Assembly (NCBI GenBank): GCA_950295325.1
Contig: OX485803.1
Coordinates: forward strand, 25,918,001-25,982,000
Origin: Polytrichum commune
Taxonomy: Eukaryota > Streptophyta > Polytrichopsida > Polytrichales > Polytrichaceae
Length of the DNA: 64,000 nt
Reading direction: 5' to 3'
Numbering within the stretch: the stretch's first letter is position 1; every line of letters begins with the position of its first letter. The translations under genes were made by a program, and so were the position numbers. The notes beneath the pieces are model-generated. The model saw only the letters and a program-made list of their open reading frames with translations, ran no database searches and was not told where the DNA came from. Positions 24,285 through 37,100 of this stretch are shown piece after piece.

Positions 24285-24557
24285 GACCTATATTTGAGTG
24301 GTGTGTATGGTCAATTATGGAACCAAGAACATACAATAAAAAGATATGTATCGAAAAGAGATTGGACGATGTGCTCAGAAGTTGTGAACCATTCTAGACA
24401 CAATAATCATCTAGTAACTCAAAGAATTGTCACTTTGACAATGAAAAAATGTTCATATGAGCTCTAGAAATTACGAGGCATAGTGGCTACATGCATAGTT
24501 TAGATTTGCTAATCATCTCACACCAATTGTGTATTTCATAATCCTACAAGAAGTGGG
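24285..24557. repeat. Dispersed repeat F, copy 1
   Basis: Matches 52444-52747 in the same orientation. Shared words in order are TATTTGAGTGG, CCAAGAACA, AGATTGG then GATGTGCTCA, CCATTCTAG, ATACGAG/ATATGAG, AGAAATTA, GTGGCTAC, TTTGCTAA, and CCTA...AGTGGG. Divergence is considerable. No termini or coding capacity are visible. Confidence 0.65.
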
Positions 24558-27500
24558 TGCAAAGAATAAAAGGTGTTTGTTCAAGATCTACTTACCTTAC
24601 CTAAGATAGATGTTGTAAGACCGTCATTTTAAGCACTCAAAGTATGTTTTTGATATTATTCTAGAATTTCAATTGATTGCCATTATTTAAGGATTCCAAC
24701 ACACCCAAAATCAATTTTTGTATGGAAAAAAAATATAAGGGTTAAAAATATATATTTGTAGATGGCCAAAACTAACACAGAGCGTGATGTTAAGGTGGTG
24801 GAAATTCTCTAAAATCTATATGTAATGTACTTATTGTGCAAATATTACGGGTGTTGGAATTTTAGCACCATCCACCTTGCACCCTAATTATATTATATCA
24901 CTTGGGGCGCATTAATAAGCACGAATGGAATGTAAATGTCATCAATAGGATGTGGCATAATTATTCTCTACAAATAGCCGCTATGTAGACTTCCATCTAA
25001 TATGGGCCTTTTTGCTTTATAAAACCCATATTAGATGGCATAAGCTTTCCATGAGCTTTCCAATCAATGCATCTTGTGATACAAATTTTACAAAGCGAAA
25101 AGTTCAAGATTCCAACTATGAACCTCTTAATAATACATTACCTACTTACTTGAAGAAGATGATGTCAATATGATATCGATGTCCCATATATGTTTCTCAA
25201 CATACTCCAATATGTGTTACTTGTGGACCGCATCATATTTTAAGACTGATGACAGTCTATATGCCATGAAAAAAATTTCACGGTAAGCATGTTCTAAAAC
25301 TGACTCGATGCATCAAATAAAAACATTGACCTGCCGTGGAAAGAGAGAGCTGGGCTTTTCTTGTTTAAGAGCTAAGCTTATATTCAAGCGAAGTTTGTTT
25401 TAGAAAACATCCTCTGTATAGAGGCCAATCCATTCATGTACATATCTTTGCACTGTTCCTTCACCTCGGGTGGGTGGGTGGGGTTTTATCTCACTTCTGT
25501 ACCAATCTCATCATTGTAATTCAAAATATGAATGTATCCCCTGGTGTGAAATCTCTAATCATGTATAGTTCACAACCCACATACATTGTGTCTCTTGATC
25601 TACATTGTATGTACTAACTATAATACTGTCAAGATACTTGGAAGTATAGGTGATCAAGCAAAACTGGTATATACTTGACATGTACTTATCAGCTTAACCA
25701 AAACAGGTCTAAGTACTTCATATACATTTTGAAGCATACTTAAGACATTACATCATTGTATTATATGTATAAACCAAGATGATAATCAAACCCTAATGAT
25801 GCCGTTCAGATTTGTGAAGGGTCTGCCTCACCTATGCCCATGCCACCAACCAAATCCACAGAGAGGGTTAGTAACGTACACGAGGTGAATAGCAGCAGAA
25901 CCCAATTGTTATCTATGTCACACAAACAAACAACGGTAAAAAAATGTTTGGTATTATCATATACTCAACCAAAGAGTATTTACATGTTCCTTTGCCATTG
26001 TGGATGCCTTGTTGTGGTAGATTGAAACACTTAGCCCGAATCACCCACTAACCAAACCATTCATACCATACACTAAGAAAGTTTACTGGAGATAAACACC
26101 TGCCGTTGTTTAACCAAGGAGTGAAAGGGTATTCTAACTTCCCTTTCTCCTTATTATATGGTTAGGTATTCTTTCCCCTCCGTAGATGCCTTAGGCAGAT
26201 CCTACGGTGGAGATGTGTTAGGTAGAGTGGCTCTAACCCAAAGGTAGTTTCCTTTGATGGTTACTTTAACTGGACATCCCAGGTTACAAAAGGCAAAGTA
26301 AAAACAGAGTATAGAGATAGAGAATAGAGAGAGAGAGAGAGAGAGAGATGACACCGACCTTTAGTGTTGAACATGAAATGAGGGATGCATCACCTCAATC
26401 ATAGTTTGTGAGCTCATATGTGAACCTGAGATGGGTTCGTTGAGCATGACTACATGACAAGTGTTATTACTTCTTGTCAAAGCCATAAGGTTTCCAAAAT
26501 GATAACCTATGATTTTGAGCTATCATTGAGGGTGTGATTGTTTGTCACATGCAATTACTGTGTATTTTGTTAGTGGGAAATTATTGCATGTTAATAAAAA
26601 ACATGAAAACAATGTGTGTGTGTATATGTATCCTTCAAGGATTAGTTGGGCAAGCAAAGATATGTGTGGTAACTAGCGTAATTTTTTGGCGGAGATTGGT
26701 GACATGCACAAATTTATTTTGATGGGTTTGAAAAATTCGTGCCTTTACATTAAAATTTGACATGTCCGAATCAAAATGACAGGATACATTTTATAGTTAA
26801 AACTTGCGTGTATGAAGGGTTTTCAAGCTAGATATTGTCCTTCAAAAAACCATGTCCAAAATTTGGCCATCCGTTGATATCCTTATGCAAAAAACACTAC
26901 ATGTAAGAAAGGGTTGTTGCGGTCCGATACTTGATTAAACATGTATTTTATTCAAGCAATTCACTTCTTTGGGCAAAAAAACTACAAATATGGGGAACAT
27001 TTTTGGAATTTTATACTCCAAGATGGGGAAGAATACCAAGAGAAAAACAACTCTTTTGAGCTTCAAACTGTAGCGATTTTAATGTAAGTTTGACAATATC
27101 AAACATATTTTACATCTACACCATTCGAGTAATCTAGCAAGCAATACATTTGTCATGATGAAATTTCAATTTGCATAGTAGACAAAAGAATATTGACATG
27201 TATTCAAAGTACGTGTCCATCCCCAAGGCAATCCATCCTTGAATACAAAGATTGAATAAGGATTTAAGGAGGAGCAATCACCTAAATTTTGATGTCCATA
27301 AATATATTGCCGGTGCCTTCAAATTGGTAAATTTAAAATAAAGCAAACGTAATCGGATGACCTCTGGTGAAGAGAATCGGCAAAGAAATCGGAATCGGGA
27401 AGGTGAAGAGAGTGAGTGTCTATCTGTCTGCACATGCAGTGGACGGAGGAGATCCGGGGAGGAGGGTTACATCGGTCAGATCCGACAGTCGAGAAAGCAC

Positions 27501-28029
27501 ATGCAACGTGGCCTCACCAGAAGTCAGAAGCTGCTTTCATCACCCATAGACTTCTTCTCGATTATTTAAATGTTAAGTTAATTGTTAGTGTGGCTACATT
27601 ACACATTGACTACTGATGTGGATACCAATATTATACTTAGTTTTTCAAAACGAAGGATTAACAATTGTCTATTGTCGCGAGACTATACCCAACTAAATTA
27701 CATTGAATTTAAGTCGATCAATTTAGAAAACTATACTAGTACATGAAAATGGTAATTGACACCCAATCTTATCATTTTCACTAGATAGACTAAGCATTAA
27801 GAACTATGTTGAAGTTAAATAATTAGTAAATACTTGTAGGATACAATTTATTGTAATTTAATTTCTTATTTGACTAATGTATATTTCTTAACCAATTTTG
27901 GGACATGCAACTTTATGGCAACATGTTTTTTGACATGATCAAACAATTTCAAACCTTTTTGTGTGCCCTTGATCAAAGCTGCAAGACCCAAATGTGAATC
28001 CAAGGGATGTTTTTATGGAACATGACTAA
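24558..28029. other. No gene seen; perfect hairpin and GA microsatellite
   Basis: 3.5 kb of AT-rich DNA. 24992-25005 (CCATCTAATATGGG) and 25025-25038 (CCCATATTAGATGG) form a perfect 14-bp hairpin with a 19-nt loop. A GA repeat lies at about 26325-26348. No supported gene: the longest frames are about 60-70 codons without domains. Confidence 0.5.
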
Positions 28030-28040
28030 GGGATGAGGGC

Positions 28041-28619
28041 CCAGGTACACAACTCATGTATTATATGGCCTTGATTATAATCACTTATAATGCATTTTAG
28101 TCCAATATCAAGTGATATAATTTGTTTTAATGAAGGACTCTCTTAAAGCCCTTCTAATAAAGAATCCAAAAATATAATTATATATAGGAAATGAATATTC
28201 CTTGAAACATATAGAATCTCAATTATATGAGTTCTTAATATAGGTACCATAGGCCAAATTACCCAACTTTTTGGGTTTTTTAGTAAAATCTCAAGATTTT
28301 TTTACTACAAATAAAACATTGCCAATGACTTTTAATTTTAATTGGAGGCAACTACTAGTGTGGATCTTATAAAATTAGATGCTCTGAAAGGTTAGAAAGT
28401 TAAGTGTTTCAATTCTTTATATACGTTGTGGAGTTTTTTTATTTTAATAAATATAAAATACAACTTTTTTCTATATCTCATTATATTTAATTTGGTCTTC
28501 ACCCAACTTTTTGGTCCTTTTAATTTTTGTATAATTTGATATAATTTTTATTAAAGCTGTCCTTTAAACCATTTTAATGCATATGCCCCCTGCGTATAAT
28601 ATGGGAGTTGTGTACATGG
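28041..28619. mobile_element. Short TIR derivative of transposon family D
   Basis: The ends CCAGGTACACAACTC and (reverse) CCATGTACACAACTCCC are inverted repeats of about 25-30 bp. GGATGAGGGC stands directly outside both ends (28031-28040 and 28620-28629), a 10-bp target duplication as in Mutator-like elements; because of G/C runs at the junction it could be read as 8-11 bp. The left 340 bp and right 240 bp match, in inverted orientation, the two outer arms of the larger element at 48479-50460, but the ORF-bearing centre is absent. It is therefore an internally deleted, MITE-like derivative. Confidence 0.85.
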
Positions 28620-29667
28620 GGATGAGGGCTACTACCTCCCCCATCAGAGGTGGTCCCTTTTGGTAACAATCTCCTCCATATGTATATCATACTACCATGT
28701 GCTCATGCCATTTTTTTAACATAAGTAGAATAGAATTGGAGATGTTAGAATCTATGAAAAACTAAATCTAAATAATTGTTGTTGAATAACGAAATATATA
28801 ATAAAATAAAACATATATAATATAAATCCATATTTTCACTATAAAGTACCCCCCCAACAAAAAAAACCATTCAAAGAGTGCCTAAAATCACAAAATCTCC
28901 ATAAATGAAATTAGGAAAACCATCCACGGCTTATAGAAATGACTTAGATGAATGTCTAACTTATTTTAGGTTGCTTTTTAAATCTACCCAATTTTAGAAT
29001 ATTATTTACAGGGTTGCCTAACTTACTTTTGCACTTTAAATAATTATTAAGCAGAAAGGTGCCCAAGCTGCTAGAGAATAACGGTAATCCCTGGCTCAAC
29101 AATTCCAAAATTATATCTATCCTCTATATCCTCTTGCATCACCAAAGAAATCTGAACCACAAGATGCTCAACATAGAATTAGGAAACTTCTAAACTCGCA
29201 AAATTTACCAAGACAAACTCTAAGATTCGTAGAGGTCTAATGAAGTTGACATAACAATTTGTCAAGGGTGATGTGGACTAACTATATGTGAATATAGAAT
29301 ACGGGTGTGGGAATATGTGATGCATTCACTTTAACCTATTTCGAGAGAACTTCAAATTGAGACATGCATATGTGGAGTTTGGATCCAAAACTACATCATT
29401 TTGACACACGAGTGTTGAAATTGACTAGAATAGAAAGTACGGTAGTGCAATGAAGAATGCGGGAAAGTCATTTTCAAGGTGCCAATGCGGGGAATATTGA
29501 CACATGAGACATCAACATATAGGGATGGCAAGTGGAAAAACCCTACATTTTTTATTGAACCAAAACGAAAATGTCACAAAAATGTTTGCCAAACTCCTCA
29601 ACCACTTGTCAAGTTATTTTTCACTAATTTCCTTAGTCAAATTGTCAGAACTTCATGATTAAGTAGT
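28620..29667. other. No gene seen
   Basis: AT-rich intergenic sequence just outside the family D derivative. No domain or structured repeat recognised. Confidence 0.4.
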
Positions 29668-30325
29668 TGTCAATGTTTTGTGCGTTGCATTTCATGCATA
29701 TAGTCGTGACATTTACCATGGATAAAACCACATCTGAATCAGTAAGAGCATATAAGTACAGTCACACGATCCTATTGGTATTGGGAGTGATTTTCTAGAA
29801 TCCGCATTAATTCTTTGAATGAGAATGAATGTTGGCCATGTTACTCCTCAATCGCTACTTTAAAGTTATCGTGGGCCACTCTAATTGTTTCTCCTAGGAA
29901 ATCGATGCGGGCGATTAGTTGAGTGTGTGCTACTTTTGTTCTTAAATTAATACTCAAAGTGTTGGTCGAGAGTCTCCAAAAAGACTTAGGGGAAGACCCG
30001 GGGTCTTGGACCCACACTAAGTTCCAACACAACTACAAAACATGTGTGGCTCACACTAATAATTTTCTTATTCATTTGCCATCCACACTAATAGGACTAT
30101 TAGGTGCAGTACGTTCATGTGTACATTTGCCAAAAGATATAATGGCATTCTACTTGCATGGGATGTTGGATTGATGGAAGGTATAAGACTGGAACCTATG
30201 GTTTTTTTAACCCATTAATCATTGACAAGGATGAAAATAATTTTCATAGTGCTCATCCATCCATTATGGGTCCACTAAAACGCATTGGGTAATTGCTCTG
30301 AACCTCGCCCCCCCCCCCAAATGGT
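29668..30325. repeat. Repeat G, copy 1, interrupted by a MITE
   Basis: 29668-29765 resembles 30890-30972 (GCGTTGCATTTCA, GTGACATTTACCATGG, AAGAGCA, AAGTACA). 30106-30325 resembles 31505-31730 (TGTATTTGCC, GCATGG, ATGTTGG, GAAAGGTATA, GATGAAAATAATT, GTGCTCATCCATCCATTAT, GGGTAATT, AACCTCG). Between them a MITE of family H (29768-30105) is inserted. In copy 2 a different MITE sits at the corresponding place. Confidence 0.6.
29768..30105. mobile_element. MITE family H, copy 1
   Basis: The left end GATCCTATTGGTATTGGGAG and the right end CCACACTAATAGGACTATTA, then GGTG, are inverted repeats. The same ends occur in copy 2 (30333-30695). Both interiors contain GTGGCCCACACTAAT-like words and no ORF. 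The short frames on both strands here are not genes. Confidence 0.55.
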
Positions 30326-30332
30326 ACATTAA

Positions 30333-30695
30333 ATAATTCTATTAGTGTGGGTGGGATATAAAGGTGGAAATAATCAACGCGGGCCACTCTTAGTGTCTAG
30401 TCAGGGTGGGAAATTATGTTACTTCAAGACATGAAGATTTCCTTCCATTCTTCCTCACAACTTCCAACCAACACCTCCCATAGCAATAAACGATCACCTT
30501 GCATCAAAAGTAGCATAAAATAAATATTCACCTACATGGATTTCCTAGAAAAAGAATCAATATGGCCCACACTAATTTGAAACCCAAGATTTGGCGTGGG
30601 TTGTAAATAAATGTGGCCCACATTTGTTCTCATTACGAGGATTGATATGGGGTCTAGAAATTATTGTGGCCCACACTAATAGGATTATTTAGTGT
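30333..30695. mobile_element. MITE family H, copy 2
   Basis: Left end AATTCTATTAGTGTGGGTGG; right end CCCACACTAATAGGATTATT. Several internal CCACACTAAT words suggest that the ends have been duplicated inside. Non-coding. Confidence 0.65.
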
Positions 30696-30889
30696 AAGTC
30701 TTGCCAAGCATAGTCACCTTGCACACCAAATGTACATATTACGGACATATGAAACTTGTATGTGAAGATAGGGACATAAAATGTACACATCATGTAGATG
30801 TCATGGACAAGACCACGTCGAGTTTCCGGAAACATCCTCTCTTCGAGCTCCTTGAGATTGTAACATCTCCACCACAATTATCAATCAAT

Positions 30890-31735
30890 ATTTGTTCGTT
30901 GCGATTCACATAGTGGTGGCATTTAGCATGGCCAAAACACCCTCGAATTGTTAAGAGCAAAAAAACAAGTACATCGTTTACGGTAGGTAGCATCGGATGC
31001 ATAATAGTGTCACTTACCCGATTTTGAGGCATATGCTAGGTTACGATAATGACCAACAACTTTGCCATGACACTTGGCATTTAGGGGCACTTACTAATAT
31101 CTTGGCATGAGTTTGTTCAATAATGTGACGAGGTATATGACTATGTTACACAATCATCTACTAATCAACTGAAGTGTGCACAAACGATGCTTGGTATTTG
31201 TTTGCTCAAGAATATCTTCCTTTTGCATACTAAAATGTAAACACATGATAATTGGCATTAGTATCCTCAGTTTACTATCTTCCCCTTGCATACTAAAACA
31301 AAAAAAATTCAGTATCTCAAGTATCTCAACATAGTGCACTCAATGGCACAATAGAAATAGTTTGTCACGTTAAACTAGTTACTTATGCTGACAAATAGGA
31401 TCATATTTGACGGTTAGCGGACATGACACTTTGAAACCTCTAGGCATCTAGTTTAGGCCCTTTGCAAATAGTGTACGTGACACTAAATACCATGAACGGT
31501 GTAGTGAGTGTTTGCGTGTATTTGCCAAGGCGTGATTATAACATTCGACATGCATGGAATGTTGGGATTTATGAAAGGTATAGTAAGAGCGAAGCCTTAG
31601 GCTTATTTACCAGGCGAGTTACTAGTGATGAGGATGAGAATAATTACCTCGGTGCTCATCCATCCATTATTGGCCCACTATTACCCGCTGGGTAATTTCC
31701 TTTTAACCTCGTCTCTTCCCCCCCGATGGTAGCCT
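30890..31735. repeat. Repeat G, copy 2, split by MITE family A
   Basis: The flanks 30890-30972 and 31505-31735 correspond to copy 1 at 29668-30325. The right flank keeps an open plus-strand frame to 31695 (containing GIYERYSKSEALGLFTRR and GAHPSIIGPLLPAG), whereas copy 1 has stops in this stretch. That suggests descent from a coding sequence I do not recognise. It ends just before the leader of the CCCH gene. Confidence 0.55.
30973..31503. mobile_element. MITE family A, copy 2
   Basis: Same order of interior words as at 23402-23881, with end TTTACGGTAGGTAGCATC and end GTGACACTAAATACCATGAA, then CGGTG. It is inserted inside repeat G. Confidence 0.8.
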
Positions 31736-34190
31736 CGCCAAGCAGGATCATTGCACACCAGATCTACGCGTCATGAACATATGGATCCTGGAACCGAAGA
31801 TAGTGGGGCGAGGTATCTACGTTTTGTTTAGATTTTGCACACAAGACCGCTTTGAGTCTCCGGAGACGCCGTTTCCTTGAGCTCCCTCCGAAGTGAGAGA
31901 ACCGAGCGTTGAGAGCGTCTTCTTCGTCTCCTTCTTCACCTGCACTCCATCTCCTCAAAGGTGGAATACCAAGCTCTCTGTTTCGCTCCGGGACCCACCC
32001 GCTCCTGCATCCTCGAATTTTCTCATGTACGATTTTAATTTTAATTTTTTCTTTTTCTTCTGCTTCTTTTGAACCTAAGTTCACCGAAATCGGTGCTCTG
32101 TAGTCCTCGGCGAGCCCCTGTTTCTGTTGCTTCTCTCGTCCGGAGCTCTGTGCGTTCGAGTCGGCTTCCTGTTGCGTGTCGACTTCAAGTATTGCCTCTC
32201 CTACGCAGCGGTATTATTTTTTTAGCTATACACGCAGTGCGATTCGTCGCTCGCGAGGCGTTATTTTATCCAGGCTGTTGAGTAGCCGTTGTAGTCACGG
32301 GCGTGGTATTGGTTTTTGATGGTGATATTTATGTGTGAGTAACAGGTTTTTGATGACGGTTTGGTTACAGCATGTGCGCGTCTTTTGTCTCCTCTTTCTC
32401 CGCTTCTGTGAGCAGGAAGTTGGAGTGACAAAAATGCTTTTTGGTTCCTAACTTAGAGTCTTGTTTCCTCGAAAATTAGGTTCATTGTCTCTGGCGGGAG
32501 GAAGTAAACTTGGAGTCGTTAGATCACTGGAGGTAGCGAGGTTTGGTGTCTACACTCGATTAGTTTTTCTCGAGCATTCGACGTCTCGACTTTTTCTAAA
32601 GCGATTTTTCTGTCAGCTTCTAAGAGATATCTTCAAGGATATCTTCCCCTCTCTGTCTCTTTTTGGGAGTGTGCGAATGTCAAGTTATTAGCAGTTGTAA
32701 GAAAGCCTATAGGTCTGGTTTATTCTATCGTCGAGGACCTGCGTGACTTAGTCTAACTTACTTGTCGTCTTCTGAGGAGATCCTAAGTTCGTCTCGATGA
32801 TAGCGAAATAGATAGTTCAACTTTCGCGCTTTCCTGTGGAGGAAGAACGGAAGTCGTTCTCATTCGTAAACATATAATGTAGTAGTAGTCATAAACACTT
32901 ACCGACACTATCATTGCGCGTGTCGTGATGAAGGACAAGAGCGTCGATGGATCCCAAACATTTAGAAGTTCAACTGTCTTGACCTCTTAAGTGACAAATG
33001 TGGAGGATGATTTTTTTACCCGGAATCCAGCGGATGAAATTCATGCCGTTGTCAATGTCTATTGATGCATATTTATCATGCGGCGTCTCATGTGCTCCCT
33101 TTGTGTTTTTGTTTATAAAATAGCAGAGCGATACTCGTAGACAAAAAGACAGACTCAAAATCTTTTTTTCGATTGAAGTGCGTCAAGCGCTTGTGAAGTA
33201 GCAGTGGTCCCATCATTCTCAAAGTTTAGTGTCGAAGACCTTAAAAAGTGGATGCTTGTTTGCTAATCAGCTCTAGTGTTGTGTGTGGTTTCTGAAATGC
33301 ATGGAGATGCTCTGTTGGAGCAAATTTTAAATCTTTGTTTAAGAGGATTAAAAGGATTAAACACCAAATACGTCTCTCAAAGATTCATTACGCCACACAC
33401 TAACTTATCTTCCTTTTGCAGAAGCGTGGCGACAATTTGAGGTTAATCATATCGTCATAGCGGCAAATGTGTCCATACTACAAATAAGAAGCTGGTTGTA
33501 CAGCATATGGATATGCGGCAGCACCTGCGAGACGCTTGTGATTTGCGAGTGTCAGCCTCGACTAAATTTCATTTCACTGAACTTTGGCAAGGTATCTAAA
33601 GGATATGTTGTTGCATCCGATGCGGCGGACTTATGTTGGTCCAGTCGGGCATTAAATTGCTTCCAACACTTCTCCGGAAGAATAAAAGTACTACAATTCA
33701 GGCGATCAAAGGGTGCATGCACATCATACAAGTTCTCTTATGGTTATTACCACTCGCTTGGAAAAGGGGAAGGACAAGGCATTCATTCATGGCTATGGAT
33801 CTATGCACTATGAGCCTAAGCATGGATTTTCAGAGGAGCTAAATTTCAGGGGATGAAGCTTTTTTTTAACGAGGTGATTCCAGAGTGAGAACCCATGAAA
33901 TCTGAGGCTCGGTGATTGTACATGTATTGCATCACCTGTACAGTAAATTTGAGCAACTGGCGACCCGCTATGATTCTAGTCTTTCGAAATGAGGGACAGA
34001 GTATGGCTCTTGCGTGTTACCAACCGAAGTTCTGCAAGTATTTACAAGGATGAGCAACTTGCCGGCTCCTTCCAAGGAAAATTGATACATAAGGGTGCCT
34101 AAGGAAATATTCAGGTTCGGGCTCGGTGGTTTACTTGATTCATCATCGACTAGGGGGAACTGTCTGGAACGAAATTTCGAGGGGTAGAGG
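31736..34190 (+). promoter_or_regulatory. Promoter and 5' leader of the CCCH zinc-finger gene
   Basis: At about 31830 the sequence becomes markedly richer in GC and pyrimidines (CGTCTTCTTCGTCTCCTTCT around 31916), typical of a plant transcription start and 5' UTR. A strong acceptor (CTTCCTTTTGCAG, ending near 33421) implies at least one 5' UTR intron. Upstream ATGs occur before the chosen start, such as 33467, which opens only six codons. I found no clear TATA box. The promoter side directly abuts MITE and repeat DNA ending at about 31735. The longer ORFs in this stretch look non-coding. Confidence 0.5.
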
Positions 34191-37100
34191 ATGGCTCATA
34201 CTCGTGATCTGTATAAAACAAAATTGTGCACCTTGTATCAGCGGGGGAACTGCCCACGGCAGAGCTGCTCGTTTGCACATGGTGATGCGGAGCTGAGAAG
34301 GTTCTCAAGTGCAATGGGAGGGACGACACCCTTCAGCGGTATGATCCTGTATTCTATGGCAACCATTAATGATGCTATTTCCATTAGATTGCTGTTATTA
34401 ATTGCGAATATTATTTATTCTGACTGACCATTCATCATCTCCTATTGCAACCTCTATCAAGCAAAGGAAACCACTTGCAGAAGTATTTTCTTGGGGTATC
34501 ATGGCGCGCCGTCTATAGTTTTCACAAGATGTCTCTAATTCAAAAATGACATCCTTTCAACATTTGAAGTAGCGCCTTCATACTCAGTTGTTTGGTTCAA
34601 CTTTGATTGTTCTGTTCTCCTTGGTTTTGGCTCCTCCAGCTTGCAACTCGGAATTACTTCGCCATTTATTTTAGTAGTGACTGTGTCTTCCACCTGTTCG
34701 GTGCCCAGTCACTCATCACGGATTCCCCTTGGTATTATGAACTATTGGTTCCCCTGCAGGAAACCTAGTTTGCTTATAACCTCCACATGATCGTTGACTC
34801 CTATGTAGGTTCTGTTATTGCATCTCAGAAGTTTCCGAGGGTACTGAGATACTGCAGTACTATTTCTCTGCGAAGTGGGAAACAATATACCATTAAGAAG
34901 GATTATTGTAGGACCAAAATTTCTTTATATACAAAATTTCAGTATGAATCCGCTGTACTTATGAGAGGATTTGGATGATACCAAACTAAGTTCTCTTGCT
35001 GGGTTATCAATCGTATTCAACATCAAATCATCAATGTCTCAGCACGAAGAAACAAACAATGAATGAGCGGGTCCGGCTCATCAGTGTGTACACTTCAGAG
35101 ATTTCTCGTGAGGTTGACTACAAATGACTGACATGATTATCAATCAAATGTGAGGATATTGTTCCACATACATGAGAACATATGATGTAGTAGAGTATAG
35201 TGGCATGACCACACTCTCTAGGTTATCATTATTGAACGAATGTCAACGAGGTATATGTTCTGGTAGTATAACAGCTTCAAGAATACAAGCTGGGACGTGT
35301 TGTGGGATCTTTCAATGGCTGCTGTCATGTTATTACTTTCCAGCACACTCTGTACAGCATTCAGCAATTTTAGCAGTGAAACTGATATGTGTTGAGCGAG
35401 GTTGTTGTGGAAGATAACAAAGGGGTAATGGGGTTAGTCAGCAGGTAGATCAATCTATGCGAGGATAAAGAGCAACTGCTATTGTACTCGTATACCATAC
35501 ACTGCGTCAACAGTATTATGCAATTTCTGTTCTCAATGTACAGAATATTTTCTAAGATCACAAAATCATCCTACTCTTTGGATATATATATACACACACA
35601 CATATATATGCAGAAGCTTTATATTGTTCTGGTAAAGGGGTTTCACTGTATATTTCATTTGAGCTTGTAGTGCTCCTCAGACCTCAAGTGCAGAGCTCCA
35701 TATCTGAGGTGCAATGAAACCATTTACCTGAGGGTTTTGCTCTATATTCCAGTAATCACTGTCTGATGGTCCACCCCTGCTATAATATTTCTCGGCCAGT
35801 GCTCTTCTGAAGACACTATCCTTGCGCAAGTCAGGTTATCCTGTTAAACCTCCATTACGATCGGATGTCTCTGGATAAAATGTCTTCCTCCTTCAATGCA
35901 ATTGAAATGAGAAGGACTGGGTTGTGGTGTAATTGGTGTATGCAAGTATTGACAAATGGTTGGATTAGAAAGTTCAAAAGACTGACAATTACCAGCCTGC
36001 AGAAGGCACAGATGGACATATTCAATGGTCTGGTCCAACAGATTTCAAACCTGCCTTCCACACGAATTCAAAGGGTAAGCTGGTGTGAATAATGTCATGG
36101 GGATTCTGTAACAAGGTGCAAACCATGCATAAACTGTCTGGGATTGTGGGTGTCTTCATGCAGTTGTTTTCTCCTTGTACAGTGTAGGACATGGATTTTA
36201 GTCTAATCGAAGAGATTTATGAGATCTGGGAGATATTATGGTACTTGACTTTGCTGGATCTCCAAGGTGGTTATGTTGAGTAAAACACTTGAAAGGATTG
36301 GATGTGTATGCAATTTTGTGTGATATAAGACTCTAATTTTTCTACGTTGTGGATATAGCATCCTGTACCTTCCTTTTTGTCTTTTTCTTCATATAATTGA
36401 AGTCAATTGCTGAGGTATAGACCATCGCTCGAGGTGGGGTTGTTGCTTTAGTTGAGGGAATAATAATGGTCCTTACAGTCTTTCCTTCTTATTCTTATTC
36501 TTGTCACTGTTTATTTATTTATTTATTTTAAAATTTTAATCTTGGTTAGCTAAGATGGCATATGTGCTTCTATTCAATGCAGTTCCTGTTGTTTCTTGTC
36601 CTTCATTTTCCCAATATTCTTCCTTTTGTTTTATATCAATTTTTGATAAAGAAGTGTTTTCAAGCTTCAAGCTTTTCGTAATTTCAAGTGGTTTAGTACT
36701 CTTGGCCAGACATACATGATTGCTATTCTCTTGGGGATCTATTTTTTGGGCATGCTTTGGGGCCAAACTGGGCCAAATTTTGCCCTTTGTATTTGCAGCC
36801 TCTGGGCTTATGTGACTTGATAAATAGAATCACTTGTTTTGGCCTGCTCCTGGCCTTGCTCAAAGTATAAAACTGGCCTTGAGAAATGAATGCATATTGA
36901 AGTGACCTCAATGTGTATTATTAATTAAATCAATCATTGGCAGACACACCTTAATGCTATTATTTTGGGCTATCCAATATGTTCTGTGAACTTTGTAAGA
37001 TCTTTGAAAATTAACCCCTAAAAGAAAAGATTTTCATAAAAGTCATGGCTTGTTTACCAGGTTATGTTTCCTTCGATTGAATACATGGGTTCAACTCTCT

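Noticed and set aside
33469-33813. 114-codon plus-strand frame before the CCCH gene
   Set aside because: It begins with GTG, has no domain and lies in the presumed 5' leader after a splice acceptor. Best read as untranslated sequence.
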